Below are positions 45,702-53,742 of a stretch of 56,920 bases of DNA, piece after piece. The notes under the pieces were generated by a model. The model did no database searches. It had not been told where the DNA came from and saw nothing but the letters and a program-made list of their open reading frames with translations. This stretch comes from Candidatus Acetothermia bacterium (GTDB lineage: Bacteria > Bipolaricaulota > Bipolaricaulia > UBA7950). How positions within the stretch are numbered: position 1 is the first letter of the stretch; each line of letters begins with the position of its first letter. Location of the stretch: the NCBI GenBank assembly GCA_022684035.1, contig JAJHSB010000033.1, positions 1 to 56,920 on the forward strand. The letters run 5' to 3'. Made by a program: the position numbers and the translations under genes.

Positions 45702-47177
45702 ATGGAGACAGAGCTCAGCGATCAACGATTGCCGGAAGAAGAATTTCTCGGCATGCGTAAAAAAGTTCTCTCTCAATGGCCGACAGGTCAAGAGGTAGAT
45801 ATAGAAGAGGCAATCTCTTACCATAACAAACTTCCCGACAAAAAAAACGTGGCGGCAGTACTGATGCGTGCTGTCAGCTGTGGAGAGACTCTCATTCAAC
45901 CCCGAGCTGGAGTAACTCTTCTCGAAGACCAGATAAAACTCCTTCGTTATCTGCAAGATGAGGGCGGAGCTGACATTCTTCCGACGACAATCGACAGTTA
46001 TACCCGTCAAAATCAGTATGACGCAGCCCAAAAAGGGATCGAAATGAGCAAAAATATGGGACGTTCAGTGCTCAATGGATTTCCGGCGGTCAACTACGGT
46101 GTTGGTGCGTGTCGTCGTCTGGTAGAGGAGCTTGACCGGCCGCTGCAAATTCGTCATGGCACCCCTGATGCTCGCTTACTGGCAGAGATCTCCCTTGCCG
46201 GCGGATTCACTGACTTTGAGGGAGGGGGGATCGGTTATAATATTCCCTATGCGAAAGATATCTCACTTGAATCTACGGTTACTGCCTGGCAATACGTCGA
46301 TCGGTTAGTCGGTTATTATTATGAGCATGGAATAGCGATCAACCGCGAACTGTACGGAACACTGACCGGCACTTTGATTCCCCCGTCGATTTCCCACGTT
46401 GTCGGAATTATTGAAGGAGTTTTAGCGGCCAAACAAGGAGTAAAATCCATCACCTTCGGTTGCGGGCAGAATGGACATTTCTTACAAGATATAGCATCCA
46501 TCCAAACATTACAGGAGATAGCAACCGAATATCTGGCACAGGAAGGATTCCCCGATGTACTGGTGACAACGGTTTTTCATCAATGGATGGGTGGTTTCCC
46601 GCCGGATGAGGCACGGGCATTTGCAGTGATCGCCTGGGGCGCAGTTGTAGCCGCGTTAGCCAAAGCAAATAAGATAATCGTGAAAACTCCACATGAAGCA
46701 GTCGGAATTCCAACAAAAGAGGCGAATGCGCAAGGGCTAAGAGCAACCAAGCAGATTGTGGAGATGCTCAAAGCACAATCAATTGAACAGACAAAGAAGA
46801 TGGACATAGAAAAGAGAATGATCAGATCTGAAGTAAAACAGATGATTGATAAAGTATTGGAAGTGGGAGAGGGTGATTGGGCGAAGGGAGCTGTGAGAGG
46901 GTTTGCGGCGGGAATCATTGATGTGCCGTTTGCTCCCAGCCGGTATACACGTGGAACTATGCTGCCGGCACGTGACTCAGAAGGCGCGATCAGATTCCTC
47001 GATTTCGGTAATCTGCCCTTTGATCAAGAGGTGAAAGAATTTCATCGCGAGAAAATAACTGCGAGAGGAAAGAAAGAAGATCGCGAACCTAACTTCCAGA
47101 TGGTCATAGATGACGTATATGCCATTGGGCAGGGACGTCTGGTCGGTCTTCCGCAAGCGAAAAGAGCAGCGAGATGA
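45702..47177 (+). CDS. glmE: methylaspartate (glutamate) mutase epsilon subunit
   Basis: The catalytic subunit of B12-dependent glutamate mutase, converting L-glutamate to (2S,3S)-3-methylaspartate. It is 491 residues (family about 480). Family segments are AVSCGETLIQPRAGVTLLEDQIKLL (about 65-90, substrate arginine), SVLNGFPAVNYGVGACRRL (about 122-140), PLQIRHGTPDARLLAEISLAGGFTDFEGGGIGYNIPY (about 146-182) and ITFGCGQNGHFLQDI. The B12-binding sigma subunit (glmS) and the reactivating chaperone (glmL) are not in the window. It overlaps the next gene by ATGA. It is the first step of the methylaspartate route of glutamate fermentation. Confidence 0.95.
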   Translation: METELSDQRLPEEEFLGMRKKVLSQWPTGQEVDIEEAISYHNKLPDKKNVAAVLMRAVSCGETLIQPRAGVTLLEDQIKLLRYLQDEGGADILPTTIDSYTRQNQYDAAQKGIEMSKNMGRSVLNGFPAVNYGVGACRRLVEELDRPLQIRHGTPDARLLAEISLAGGFTDFEGGGIGYNIPYAKDISLESTVTAWQYVDRLVGYYYEHGIAINRELYGTLTGTLIPPSISHVVGIIEGVLAAKQGVKSITFGCGQNGHFLQDIASIQTLQEIATEYLAQEGFPDVLVTTVFHQWMGGFPPDEARAFAVIAWGAVVAALAKANKIIVKTPHEAVGIPTKEANAQGLRATKQIVEMLKAQSIEQTKKMDIEKRMIRSEVKQMIDKVLEVGEGDWAKGAVRGFAAGIIDVPFAPSRYTRGTMLPARDSEGAIRFLDFGNLPFDQEVKEFHREKITARGKKEDREPNFQMVIDDVYAIGQGRLVGLPQAKRAAR

Positions 47178-48427
47178 AGATCACCAACGTACTGGCTTCC
47201 CCTGGATTGACCGGCTTCTATTTCGATGATCAGAAGGCAATTAAAGCCGATGCGCAGCCGGATGGTTTTACTTATCGTGGCAAACCGTTGACAGCAGGGT
47301 TTAGAGAGATCCGCCAACAAGGAGAATCGATATCGATCATCCTCATACTATCAGATGGACAGATAGCATACGGCGATTGTGCTGCGGTTCAATATTCCGG
47401 CACAGGTGGCCGTGATCCACTCTTCCTTGCACGCCATTATCTTCCGCTGATTGAAAAAGATTTGGCTCCGACTCTCGTGGGACGGAGACTCTCTTCATTT
47501 AGAGAGATTACCACCGAATACGATGCTTTCCGCCTCAGTAATGGAGATTCTCTTCATACCGCCATCCGCTACGGAATATCGCAAGCATTACTCGATGCAA
47601 CAGCAAAAGCACGGAGAGTGACAATGACGGAGGTAATCATTGAGGAATACGGACTCTCCTGGAACGAGATCAAGCCGGTTCCCATCTTCGCTCAGACAGG
47701 AGATGATCGCTACACCGGTGCAGATAAAGCGATTCTCAAACGGGTACAGGTTCTTCCCCATGGACTTATTAACAATGTGTGCGACAAATTAGGCTCACAA
47801 GGTGAGTTGTTACATGAGTATATTCGTTGGTTAAAGAACCGTTGCATCGCTCTGGGAGGCAGAACGTATAAGCCGATATTTCATATCGATGTTTACGGGA
47901 CGATCGGACTCCTCTTTGAGAATGATATCCCACGCATCGCTGAATACCTATTGAAATTGGAAGAGGCAGCTGCGCCCCATCGACTGCGCATCGAAGGGCC
48001 ACTCGATGCCGGTGGTAAAGAGGAACAGATTAAGCAGCTATATCAGCTCAAAGAGGAGATTCACCACCGCGGCGGGAGAGTGGAAATTGTCGCTGATGAG
48101 TGGTGTAATACTTTACAAGATATACGTGAATTCGCCGCTGCCGCGGCAGCTGATGTAATTCAGATCAAGACACCGGATTTAGGCGGAATAGACAATACAA
48201 TTGAAGCGATCATCTACTGTAAAGAGAAAGGAGTAGGCGCCTACTTGGGTGGAACGAGCAATGAGACCGATCGCTCCGCCCAGGTGTGCACCCATATCGC
48301 CTTGGCGTTGCAACCCGACCAGATACTTGCTAAACCAGGAATGGGAGTTGATGAAGGACTGATGATCGTCTTCAATGAGATGCAGAGAACTCTGGCATTG
48401 CTGGAGTATCGCCGCGCAATAAGGTAG
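47174..48427 (+). CDS. mal: methylaspartate ammonia-lyase
   Basis: Deaminates 3-methylaspartate to mesaconate in the same pathway. It is 417 residues (family about 413), enolase-superfamily. The metal ligands are in IFHIDVYGTIG, RIEGPLDAG and VEIVADEWCNTLQD, and the catalytic lysine is in DVIQIKTPDLGGIDNTIEAI. QVCTHIALALQPDQILAKPGMGVDEGLMIV is the C-terminal family signature. It is translationally coupled to glmE. Mesaconase and citramalate lyase, needed to finish the pathway, are not adjacent. Confidence 0.96.
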   Translation: MKITNVLASPGLTGFYFDDQKAIKADAQPDGFTYRGKPLTAGFREIRQQGESISIILILSDGQIAYGDCAAVQYSGTGGRDPLFLARHYLPLIEKDLAPTLVGRRLSSFREITTEYDAFRLSNGDSLHTAIRYGISQALLDATAKARRVTMTEVIIEEYGLSWNEIKPVPIFAQTGDDRYTGADKAILKRVQVLPHGLINNVCDKLGSQGELLHEYIRWLKNRCIALGGRTYKPIFHIDVYGTIGLLFENDIPRIAEYLLKLEEAAAPHRLRIEGPLDAGGKEEQIKQLYQLKEEIHHRGGRVEIVADEWCNTLQDIREFAAAAAADVIQIKTPDLGGIDNTIEAIIYCKEKGVGAYLGGTSNETDRSAQVCTHIALALQPDQILAKPGMGVDEGLMIVFNEMQRTLALLEYRRAIR

Positions 48428-48565
48428 AATGTAGAAGGCTACTACAACCTTCGGTCTTCAACCTAAATGGCTGCATAACTTACAATATGGCGTCGTTTAA
48501 GGTTATAAAATAATGTAACACGATAGTGGTTAAGATAGCGAACTTCTTTTATTCCAGGAGGGAAA

Positions 48566-49681
48566 GTGAAAATAACATTAAGCGCAATCAAAGCAGATAT
48601 TGGCAGTATTGGAGGACATATTGCCCCCAGTGTCGATCTCTTAATGGAAGTAGAAACATATATTGACAAAGCAGTAGGAGATCTGGTCTTCGACTATTTT
48701 ATCAGTAATATCGGTGATGATATCACAATCCTTCTTAGTCATGAGCACGGTTCAGATAGCGAAAAGATCCACCGGTTAGCGTGGGATGCGTTCCACGCTG
48801 GAACAGAGGTTGCTAAAGAACAAGGCTTGTACGGAGCAGGGCAAGATTTGCTTGCCGACTCATTCGCCGGGAATATTTGCGGGTTGGGCCCTGGAATCGC
48901 TGAGATGACCTTTGACGAGCGGGAGAATGAGCCGTTCCTCCTCATAGCCGCAGATAAAACAGAGCCGGGAGCATTCAACTTGCCTCTTTATCTGGGATTT
49001 GCTGATCCGATGTATAACTCCGGCCTAATCCTCGCGCCGGCGATGAGCAAAGGTTTCTCTTTTACCGTGATCGATGTCTCACACATAAAGGGTGATCGAG
49101 TGATCGAACTGGTAACCCCGGAAGAGATGTACGATCTCGTTGCGCTATTACGTGATAATGGTCGTTTCGTCGTAGAATCGATTCATACGCGTACTACCGG
49201 CGAGCAAGTTGTGGCGTGCAGTACTACTCGTCTACGGAACATCGCCGGCAAATATGTCGGTAAAGATGATCCTATTATGCTCATTCGCACGCAGAAAGAT
49301 TTTCCCGCTACTGGAGAGATCATTGCACCGTATGAAATCGGCCATCTTGTGGCAGGTTCTATGCGTGGTAGTCACACCGGGCCATTGATGCCGGTAAAGG
49401 GAGGCAGTGGAATATCCTTCTTCGATGGACCGCCGAGTGTCTCTTGCCTGGCGTTTTGCGTTCACAATGGAATTCTCACTGAACCAAGCGATCTCTTTGA
49501 ACATCCCTACTGGGACTGGGTGAGAAATAATATTTGCACCAAAGCACATGAGATCAGACGACAGGGGTTCTCCGGCGCAGCGATGCTCCCTTACTCGGAC
49601 TTAGAGTATGGAGGTATCACTAAGCGGATGAAAGAATTGGAAAATAAGTTTACAGTAAGAAGCCAACGAGTATTGACCTGA
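48566..49681 (+). CDS. fbp: fructose-1,6-bisphosphate aldolase/phosphatase (type V, archaeal type)
   Basis: A bifunctional gluconeogenic enzyme found in archaea and deep-branching thermophilic or anaerobic bacteria. It joins triose phosphates and dephosphorylates fructose-1,6-bisphosphate. It is 371 residues. The GTG at 48566 has a very strong AGGAGG four to five bases upstream. Conserved parts are the N-terminal SAIKADIGSIGGHIAPS (metal and catalytic Asp), HEHGSDSEKIHRLAWDAF, GAGQDLLADSFAGNICGLGPGIAE, the Schiff-base region RNIAGKYVGKDDPIMLIRTQKDF and MPVKGGSGISFFDGPP. It follows mal by 138 bases and could be co-transcribed, giving sugar synthesis from amino-acid fermentation products. Confidence 0.96.
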   Translation: MKITLSAIKADIGSIGGHIAPSVDLLMEVETYIDKAVGDLVFDYFISNIGDDITILLSHEHGSDSEKIHRLAWDAFHAGTEVAKEQGLYGAGQDLLADSFAGNICGLGPGIAEMTFDERENEPFLLIAADKTEPGAFNLPLYLGFADPMYNSGLILAPAMSKGFSFTVIDVSHIKGDRVIELVTPEEMYDLVALLRDNGRFVVESIHTRTTGEQVVACSTTRLRNIAGKYVGKDDPIMLIRTQKDFPATGEIIAPYEIGHLVAGSMRGSHTGPLMPVKGGSGISFFDGPPSVSCLAFCVHNGILTEPSDLFEHPYWDWVRNNICTKAHEIRRQGFSGAAMLPYSDLEYGGITKRMKELENKFTVRSQRVLT

Positions 49682-49717
49682 TATCGCACTATTGCAATAC
49701 GCAAAGTTAGAATAAAC

Positions 49718-50000
49718 GGATCATCTCCAAAAAAGTTGGTAAGATCATGAGGATTCGAGGGGTCAAGGGGTCAAGGGGTCAAGCGGAATACTTGAACCCT
49801 TGAATCCTCGAACCATATATATAGCTTATGGTTCAAACTGCGAATTAGAAACTCAAATACTGCTATCTGGAGATTTAGGTTATATTAAAGCTGAAGAGAA
49901 ATTAAAGAAACTTCAGGTAGATATAGGAGAAGTTGAAAGAATCCTTAAGGCACTAATAAAATTCTTAGAAAATAAGCCCTTGAATCCTTTCTATCTATAT
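49718..50000 (+). pseudogene. remnant of a four-helix-bundle (23S rRNA intervening-sequence/S23) protein gene with repeat flanks (copy A)
   Basis: 49718-49760 is 42/43 identical to the inverted segment 19723-19765. Three tandem GGGGTCAA octamers follow (49759-49782), then TACTTGAACCCTTGAATCCT (49789-49808), shared exactly with 19630-19649. Immediately after, the frame IAYGSNCELETQILLSGDLGYI...VERILKALIKFLENKPLNPF (about 49820-49990) matches the C-terminal half of TIGR02436-type four-helix-bundle proteins (ayGS..ELETQL.iA..LGYi ... eirkmL.aLi.sL). The N-terminal half and the stop are missing, and the frame runs on into hpt. The track joins this remnant to hpt; that extension is not regarded as real HPRT sequence. 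Confidence 0.7.
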
Positions 50001-50012
50001 TGGGAGAAAACG

Positions 50013-50573
50013 ATGCATGAACGGATGGAGCGGATTCTCTTCACCGCGGAGACTATCCAAAGACGAGTACAGGATATTGGCAAAGCAATATCCTCTGATT
50101 ATCAAGCTACGGGAGCAGCGAAAGATCGAGAAGGCCGTCCGCTAATTGCAGTTTGCATCCTCCAGGGAGCGGTAATGTTCATGGCAGATCTGATGCGCGC
50201 AATTGAAATCCCAGTGGAGTACGATTTTATGTCGATCTCCTCATACGGCAACTCTACCTCTCCCGGGGCAGTTCGGCTACTGCAAGATCTATCTCATCCC
50301 ATCACCGGACGTGATGTGCTGGTTGTGGAAGATATTATCGATACTGGATTTACCGCTAACTACATTAAACGCGGCTTATTGGCTCGTAACCCAGCATCAT
50401 TCCGTATCTGTACTTTGTTGGATAAGCCATTTCGCCGGGAAGAGGCAATCAAAATGGACTATGTCGGCTTCTTCCTCGAAGAAGATCTGTTCGTCGTCGG
50501 CTATGGCATGGATTATGCCGGAATATATCGTAACTTTCCCCATATCGCTCTCCTTAAACCAGAGTACAGGTGA
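50013..50573 (+). CDS. hpt: hypoxanthine phosphoribosyltransferase
   Basis: Salvages hypoxanthine/guanine with PRPP. The start at 50013 (GGGAG six bases upstream) gives 186 residues, the normal size; the track start at 49800 includes a pseudogene remnant. Motifs are RPLIAVCILQGAVMFMADLMRAI (about 42-64), the flexible-loop SSYGNST, the PRPP motif DVLVVEDIIDTGFTANYI (about 98-115) and the C-terminal Asp in EEDLFVVGYGMDYAGIYRNFPHIA. tsaD follows 15 bases later, so the two are likely co-transcribed. Confidence 0.93.
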   Translation: MHERMERILFTAETIQRRVQDIGKAISSDYQATGAAKDREGRPLIAVCILQGAVMFMADLMRAIEIPVEYDFMSISSYGNSTSPGAVRLLQDLSHPITGRDVLVVEDIIDTGFTANYIKRGLLARNPASFRICTLLDKPFRREEAIKMDYVGFFLEEDLFVVGYGMDYAGIYRNFPHIALLKPEYR

Positions 50574-50588
50574 GAGGGGAAATTACTC

Positions 50589-51593
50589 ATGGAACGTTCA
50601 ATATACACACTGGGAATTGAAACATCTTGTGATGAGACTGCGATAGCGATCCTACGCAACGAAACTGATATCTTAGCCAATATTGTCTATTCTCAAGCCG
50701 GGCTGCATGCAAAATACGGTGGAGTCGTGCCTGAGATCGCCTCTCGTAACCACTTACGTAAACTCCCTTATTTGGTGAAAGAAGGGCTGGAACACGCCAA
50801 GATAAAGTTCAGCGATCTTTCCCTCGTTGCCGCTACTTACGGACCCGGGCTTGTCGGTCCGCTCCTTGTCGGACTCTCGGCCGCGAAAGGGATCGCCTGC
50901 GGAAGTGGAGCAGCCTTCTTAGGAGTCAATCATTTAGAAGGACATATCTTCTCCCATCGGCTCGCCTATCCGACAGTCAAGCCGCCGTTTTTAGTATTGA
51001 TCGTATCGGGTGGTCATACTAGTTTAGTGGAAGTAAAACGGTATGGTGAATATCAACCGATCGGCGCAACACGTGATGACGCTGCTGGAGAGGTGTTAGA
51101 CAAAGTAGGAAAGATGCTCGGCCTTGATTATCCAGCCGGCAAAGAGATCGACAAACTGGCGATAGCAGGTGACCAATCAACGATCCGCTTTCCTCGACCG
51201 ATGTTAGGTGACACCGGGTTTGATTTTAGTTTTTCTGGTCTGAAGACCGCTACTGCTTACTACCTGCGCGAAAATCCAACCTTTAAAGTAGAAGATGTTG
51301 CTGCTTCGTTTTTAGCCGCTGTGATCGATGTCCTCGTTGACAAAACATTGAAAGCTGCTCGTCGCTACAAACTGACACAGATTGCCGTTGTGGGGGGTGT
51401 GGCAGCGAATTCACTATTGCGCCGGAGATTAACTGCACATGGGAAACGATTCGGCATTCAGCCTTTCTTCCCTCCACTTGATCTGTGTACTGATAATGGA
51501 GCGATGATCGCAGCGACCGCAGTATTCCGATACATTCATCTTAATGAACAGCACGATCCGTCGTTGGAACCGGCTCCATCTTTGGAGTTTTAG
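50589..51593 (+). CDS. tsaD: tRNA N6-threonylcarbamoyladenosine biosynthesis protein TsaD
   Basis: Transfers the threonylcarbamoyl group to A37 of ANN-decoding tRNAs. It is 334 residues, the family norm. ASKHA-fold motifs are LGIETSCDETAIAIL (about 6-20), the metal-binding H-x3-H in GVNHLEGHIFSHRLA (about 110-124), LIVSGGHTSLVEV, GEVLDKVGKMLGLDYPAG and VVGGVAANSLLRRRL, with the C-terminal CTDNGAMIA aspartate. GAGGGG lies 9 or so bases before the ATG. It is followed by a thiamine-binding-type gene. Confidence 0.96.
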   Translation: MERSIYTLGIETSCDETAIAILRNETDILANIVYSQAGLHAKYGGVVPEIASRNHLRKLPYLVKEGLEHAKIKFSDLSLVAATYGPGLVGPLLVGLSAAKGIACGSGAAFLGVNHLEGHIFSHRLAYPTVKPPFLVLIVSGGHTSLVEVKRYGEYQPIGATRDDAAGEVLDKVGKMLGLDYPAGKEIDKLAIAGDQSTIRFPRPMLGDTGFDFSFSGLKTATAYYLRENPTFKVEDVAASFLAAVIDVLVDKTLKAARRYKLTQIAVVGGVAANSLLRRRLTAHGKRFGIQPFFPPLDLCTDNGAMIAATAVFRYIHLNEQHDPSLEPAPSLEF

Positions 51594-51615
51594 TCACTTT
51601 TATTTGGAGGTAACT

Positions 51616-51951
51616 ATGTTAGCAGAGTTCAGTATCGTCCCGCTCGGAAAGGGAGAGAGTTTAAGTAAAGATGTAGCAGTAGTTCTCGATCTGGTTGACA
51701 GAAGCGGGCTCTCCTACCAATTTACTGCTATGGGAACGATCGTGGAAGGAGAATTTGATGAAGTCTTCGCTCTGATTAAAGATTGTCATACAGCGATGCG
51801 CCAACAAGCGAACCGTGTCCTTACTACTATCCGGATCGACGACCGTGCAAACGCGTCGGGACGCATGGAAGCCAAAACAAGGAAAGTAGAAGATAGGCTG
51901 GCCAAAAAACTCGTTACCTCTCCTTTATCTCGGGATCAGAGAGAAATTTAA
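51616..51951 (+). CDS. MTH1187/YkoF-type thiamine-binding protein
   Basis: The start at 51616 has TGGAGG five bases upstream; the track start at 51544 lies inside tsaD. It is 111 residues: MLAEFSIVPLGKGESLSKDVAVVLDLVDRSGLSYQFTAMGTIVEGEFDEVFALIKDCHTAM, the complete pattern of the MTH1187 (DUF77/UPF0045) ferredoxin-like family, whose YkoF relatives bind thiamine or its HMP moiety. Its substrate here is unproven. It sits 22 bases after tsaD and is probably in the same transcript. Confidence 0.9.
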   Translation: MLAEFSIVPLGKGESLSKDVAVVLDLVDRSGLSYQFTAMGTIVEGEFDEVFALIKDCHTAMRQQANRVLTTIRIDDRANASGRMEAKTRKVEDRLAKKLVTSPLSRDQREI

Positions 51952-52090
51952 TTTATACCATAACTGGTAAGAGCCTGATCAGAGAACGACCGCATGATAT
52001 TAATCTATCGATGGCGGAAGTCTTTGCAAATAGAATAATCACTCCTTAAGTTCGTACAATAGTGCGGGTAATAACTATGTGGAAGAGAGA

Positions 52091-53321
52091 ATGGAAGAGA
52101 AACGAGTTTATACTGTATCACAATTAAACCAGGACGCGCGGCAATTACTCGAAAGCAACTTCGGTGCATTATGGTTGGAAGGAGAGATATCGAACCTAAG
52201 ACGTGCTCCATCCGGCCATCTTTATTTTACCCTCAAAGATGAGAGCTCGGAAATCGCCGTAGTTAAATTCGGGGGCAATAGAGCCTTTTCATCTCCGATC
52301 AAGGCCGGTCTTTCAGTCCTCGCGTACGGGTATTTGACGATCTATCACCCGCGCGGTCGTTATCAGTTCATCGCATCGTTAATCAAGCCGGCCGGCGTTG
52401 GACAACTGCAACTCCAATTTGAGCAATTGAAAGCTAAACTCCACAAAGAAGGATTATTTGCGCCTGAACTGAAAGCAAAACTTCCTGTGCTACCCCGCTG
52501 TATCGGAGTGATAACTTCAAGTACAGGAGCAGCAGTCAGAGATGTGATCTCCATTCTTTCCCGCCGTGCGCCGATAGTGGATATCTTCCTCTTTGAAACA
52601 TCGGTGCAAGGAGAAGAAGCGATCGATCAGATTATTGCCGCTCTCGATGCTGCCCAGCGATTCAGTGCGACAACGATGCCGCTCGATCTATTAATTCTAA
52701 CTCGTGGTGGCGGATCACTGGAGGATTTAGCGCCGTTTAACAGCGAGCCAGTGGCACGGGCAATTTTCGCATCTACCATTCCAATAATCGCAGCGATCGG
52801 GCATGAGATCGATTTTACGATTGCCGATTTTGTAGCTGATCTGCGTGCGCCTAACACCATCAGCCGCAGCCGAGCTTGCTGTTCCTGACCAGCATGCGTT
52901 ACGCGACCGGCTATCCCAGCTAACAGCAATGCTTAATAGAACGATAACTGATCACCTTACCCGTCGTTACAAAACGCTGGATGATAATTTACACCGCTAT
53001 ATATTCCGGTTTCCCTTACGCAAGATATATGATGAGCAACAACGGCTCGATCTGCTCGGTGATCGGATCAGTCGGGCGTTACGAGAAAGACTGCGCAGAC
53101 ACGCTCAGAAGCGAGAGCAACTGGAAGAAGTTTTGCGCATCGCCGATCCCTATGGGCCGCTGCGGCGCGGTTATTCACTCACCTTTCGCGTTGGGAGCAA
53201 CAAACCACTTATCAGTGCCGATGAAATTAGTCCTGGAGAATACATAACAACACAGCTTTATAAAGGACGACTGACTGCTCAGATAGAGGAGGTGCTCAAT
53301 AATAGCTACACAGAACGATAA
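52091..53321 (+). pseudogene. xseA: exodeoxyribonuclease VII large subunit, single-base frameshift
   Basis: The first frame gives VYTVSQLNQDARQLLESNFGALWLEGEISNLRRAPSGHLYFTLKD (OB-fold, residues about 5-50) and the catalytic core with GVITSSTGAAVRDVISILSRRAP and LTRGGGSLEDLAPFN...AIGHEIDFTIADFVADLRAP. It then derails to NTISRSRACCS and stops at 52888. From CCT AAC ACC, dropping one A near 52853 restores TPSAAAELAVPDQHALRDRLSQL and the coiled-coil C-terminal half to 53321 (total about 409 residues). The conserved DLRAPTPSAAAELAVP straddles the lesion. The ATG at 52091 (GGAAGAG upstream) is favoured over GTG at 52079. Because xseB follows intact, recent decay or a sequencing error is likely. 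Confidence 0.85.
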
Positions 53322-53328
53322 TCCACAA

Positions 53329-53547
53329 GTGAAGATCAAGATAGATGAATCACTGACCCGATTGGAAGAGATTACAAAGCGACTGGAAGAGGAGGCATTG
53401 CCACTTGAAGAGGCGTTGGAGCTATTTGCCGCCGGCGTGCAGATCGCTGCTGCGGTAAAGAAAGAACTGGAGAGAGCAAAGACGACGATTCGACAAGTAG
53501 TGGAAGAGAGTGATGGTCTCTTCTCGCTGGCAGAGTTTGATATATAG
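53329..53547 (+). CDS. xseB: exodeoxyribonuclease VII small subunit
   Basis: A 72-residue helical hairpin protein: DESLTRLEEITKRLEEEALPLEEALELFAAGVQIAAAVKKELERAKTTIRQVVEE, the standard XseB pattern (sfe.al..Le.Iv..LE.....Le.al.lye.G..l...c...L..ae..i). The GTG at 53329 has no Shine-Dalgarno. AGGAGG at 53287-53292 points instead to a start near 53299-53302, where only ATA codons are in frame (giving IATQNDNPQ upstream of the GTG). So either the GTG is used by coupling to xseA or a non-standard ATA start is used. Confidence 0.88.
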   Translation: MKIKIDESLTRLEEITKRLEEEALPLEEALELFAAGVQIAAAVKKELERAKTTIRQVVEESDGLFSLAEFDI

Positions 53548-53710
53548 CTTAGGGAGGAAGAGGGTAGGGTAAAGAGAGTGACAGCCAACAGTCAAACGAG
53601 AGGTAAGACGGTCAGAGCGGTCAAAGGGTATAGATCAGGGATTAGCTTGTTTGCTCATACTTAACCGCCCAACTGCTCACCTCCTTTCTGGCCCGTTTGG
53701 GTTAGAATTT

Positions 53711-53727
53711 AACAATAGTTAATTGTT
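53711..53727. promoter_or_regulatory. inverted repeat upstream of trxB
   Basis: The perfect inverted repeat AACAAT-AGTTA-ATTGTT ends 15 bases before the trxB ATG, just before its TTGGAG Shine-Dalgarno. It could be an operator for a redox regulator, or a hairpin affecting translation. Confidence 0.35.
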
Positions 53728-53742
53728 GGAGACAAAAAGAAG

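Noticed and set aside
49800-50012. 71-residue N-terminal extension of HPRT given by the ORF track
   Set aside because: It matches a four-helix-bundle protein remnant, and the ATG at 50013 has a good Shine-Dalgarno and gives the normal HPRT length.
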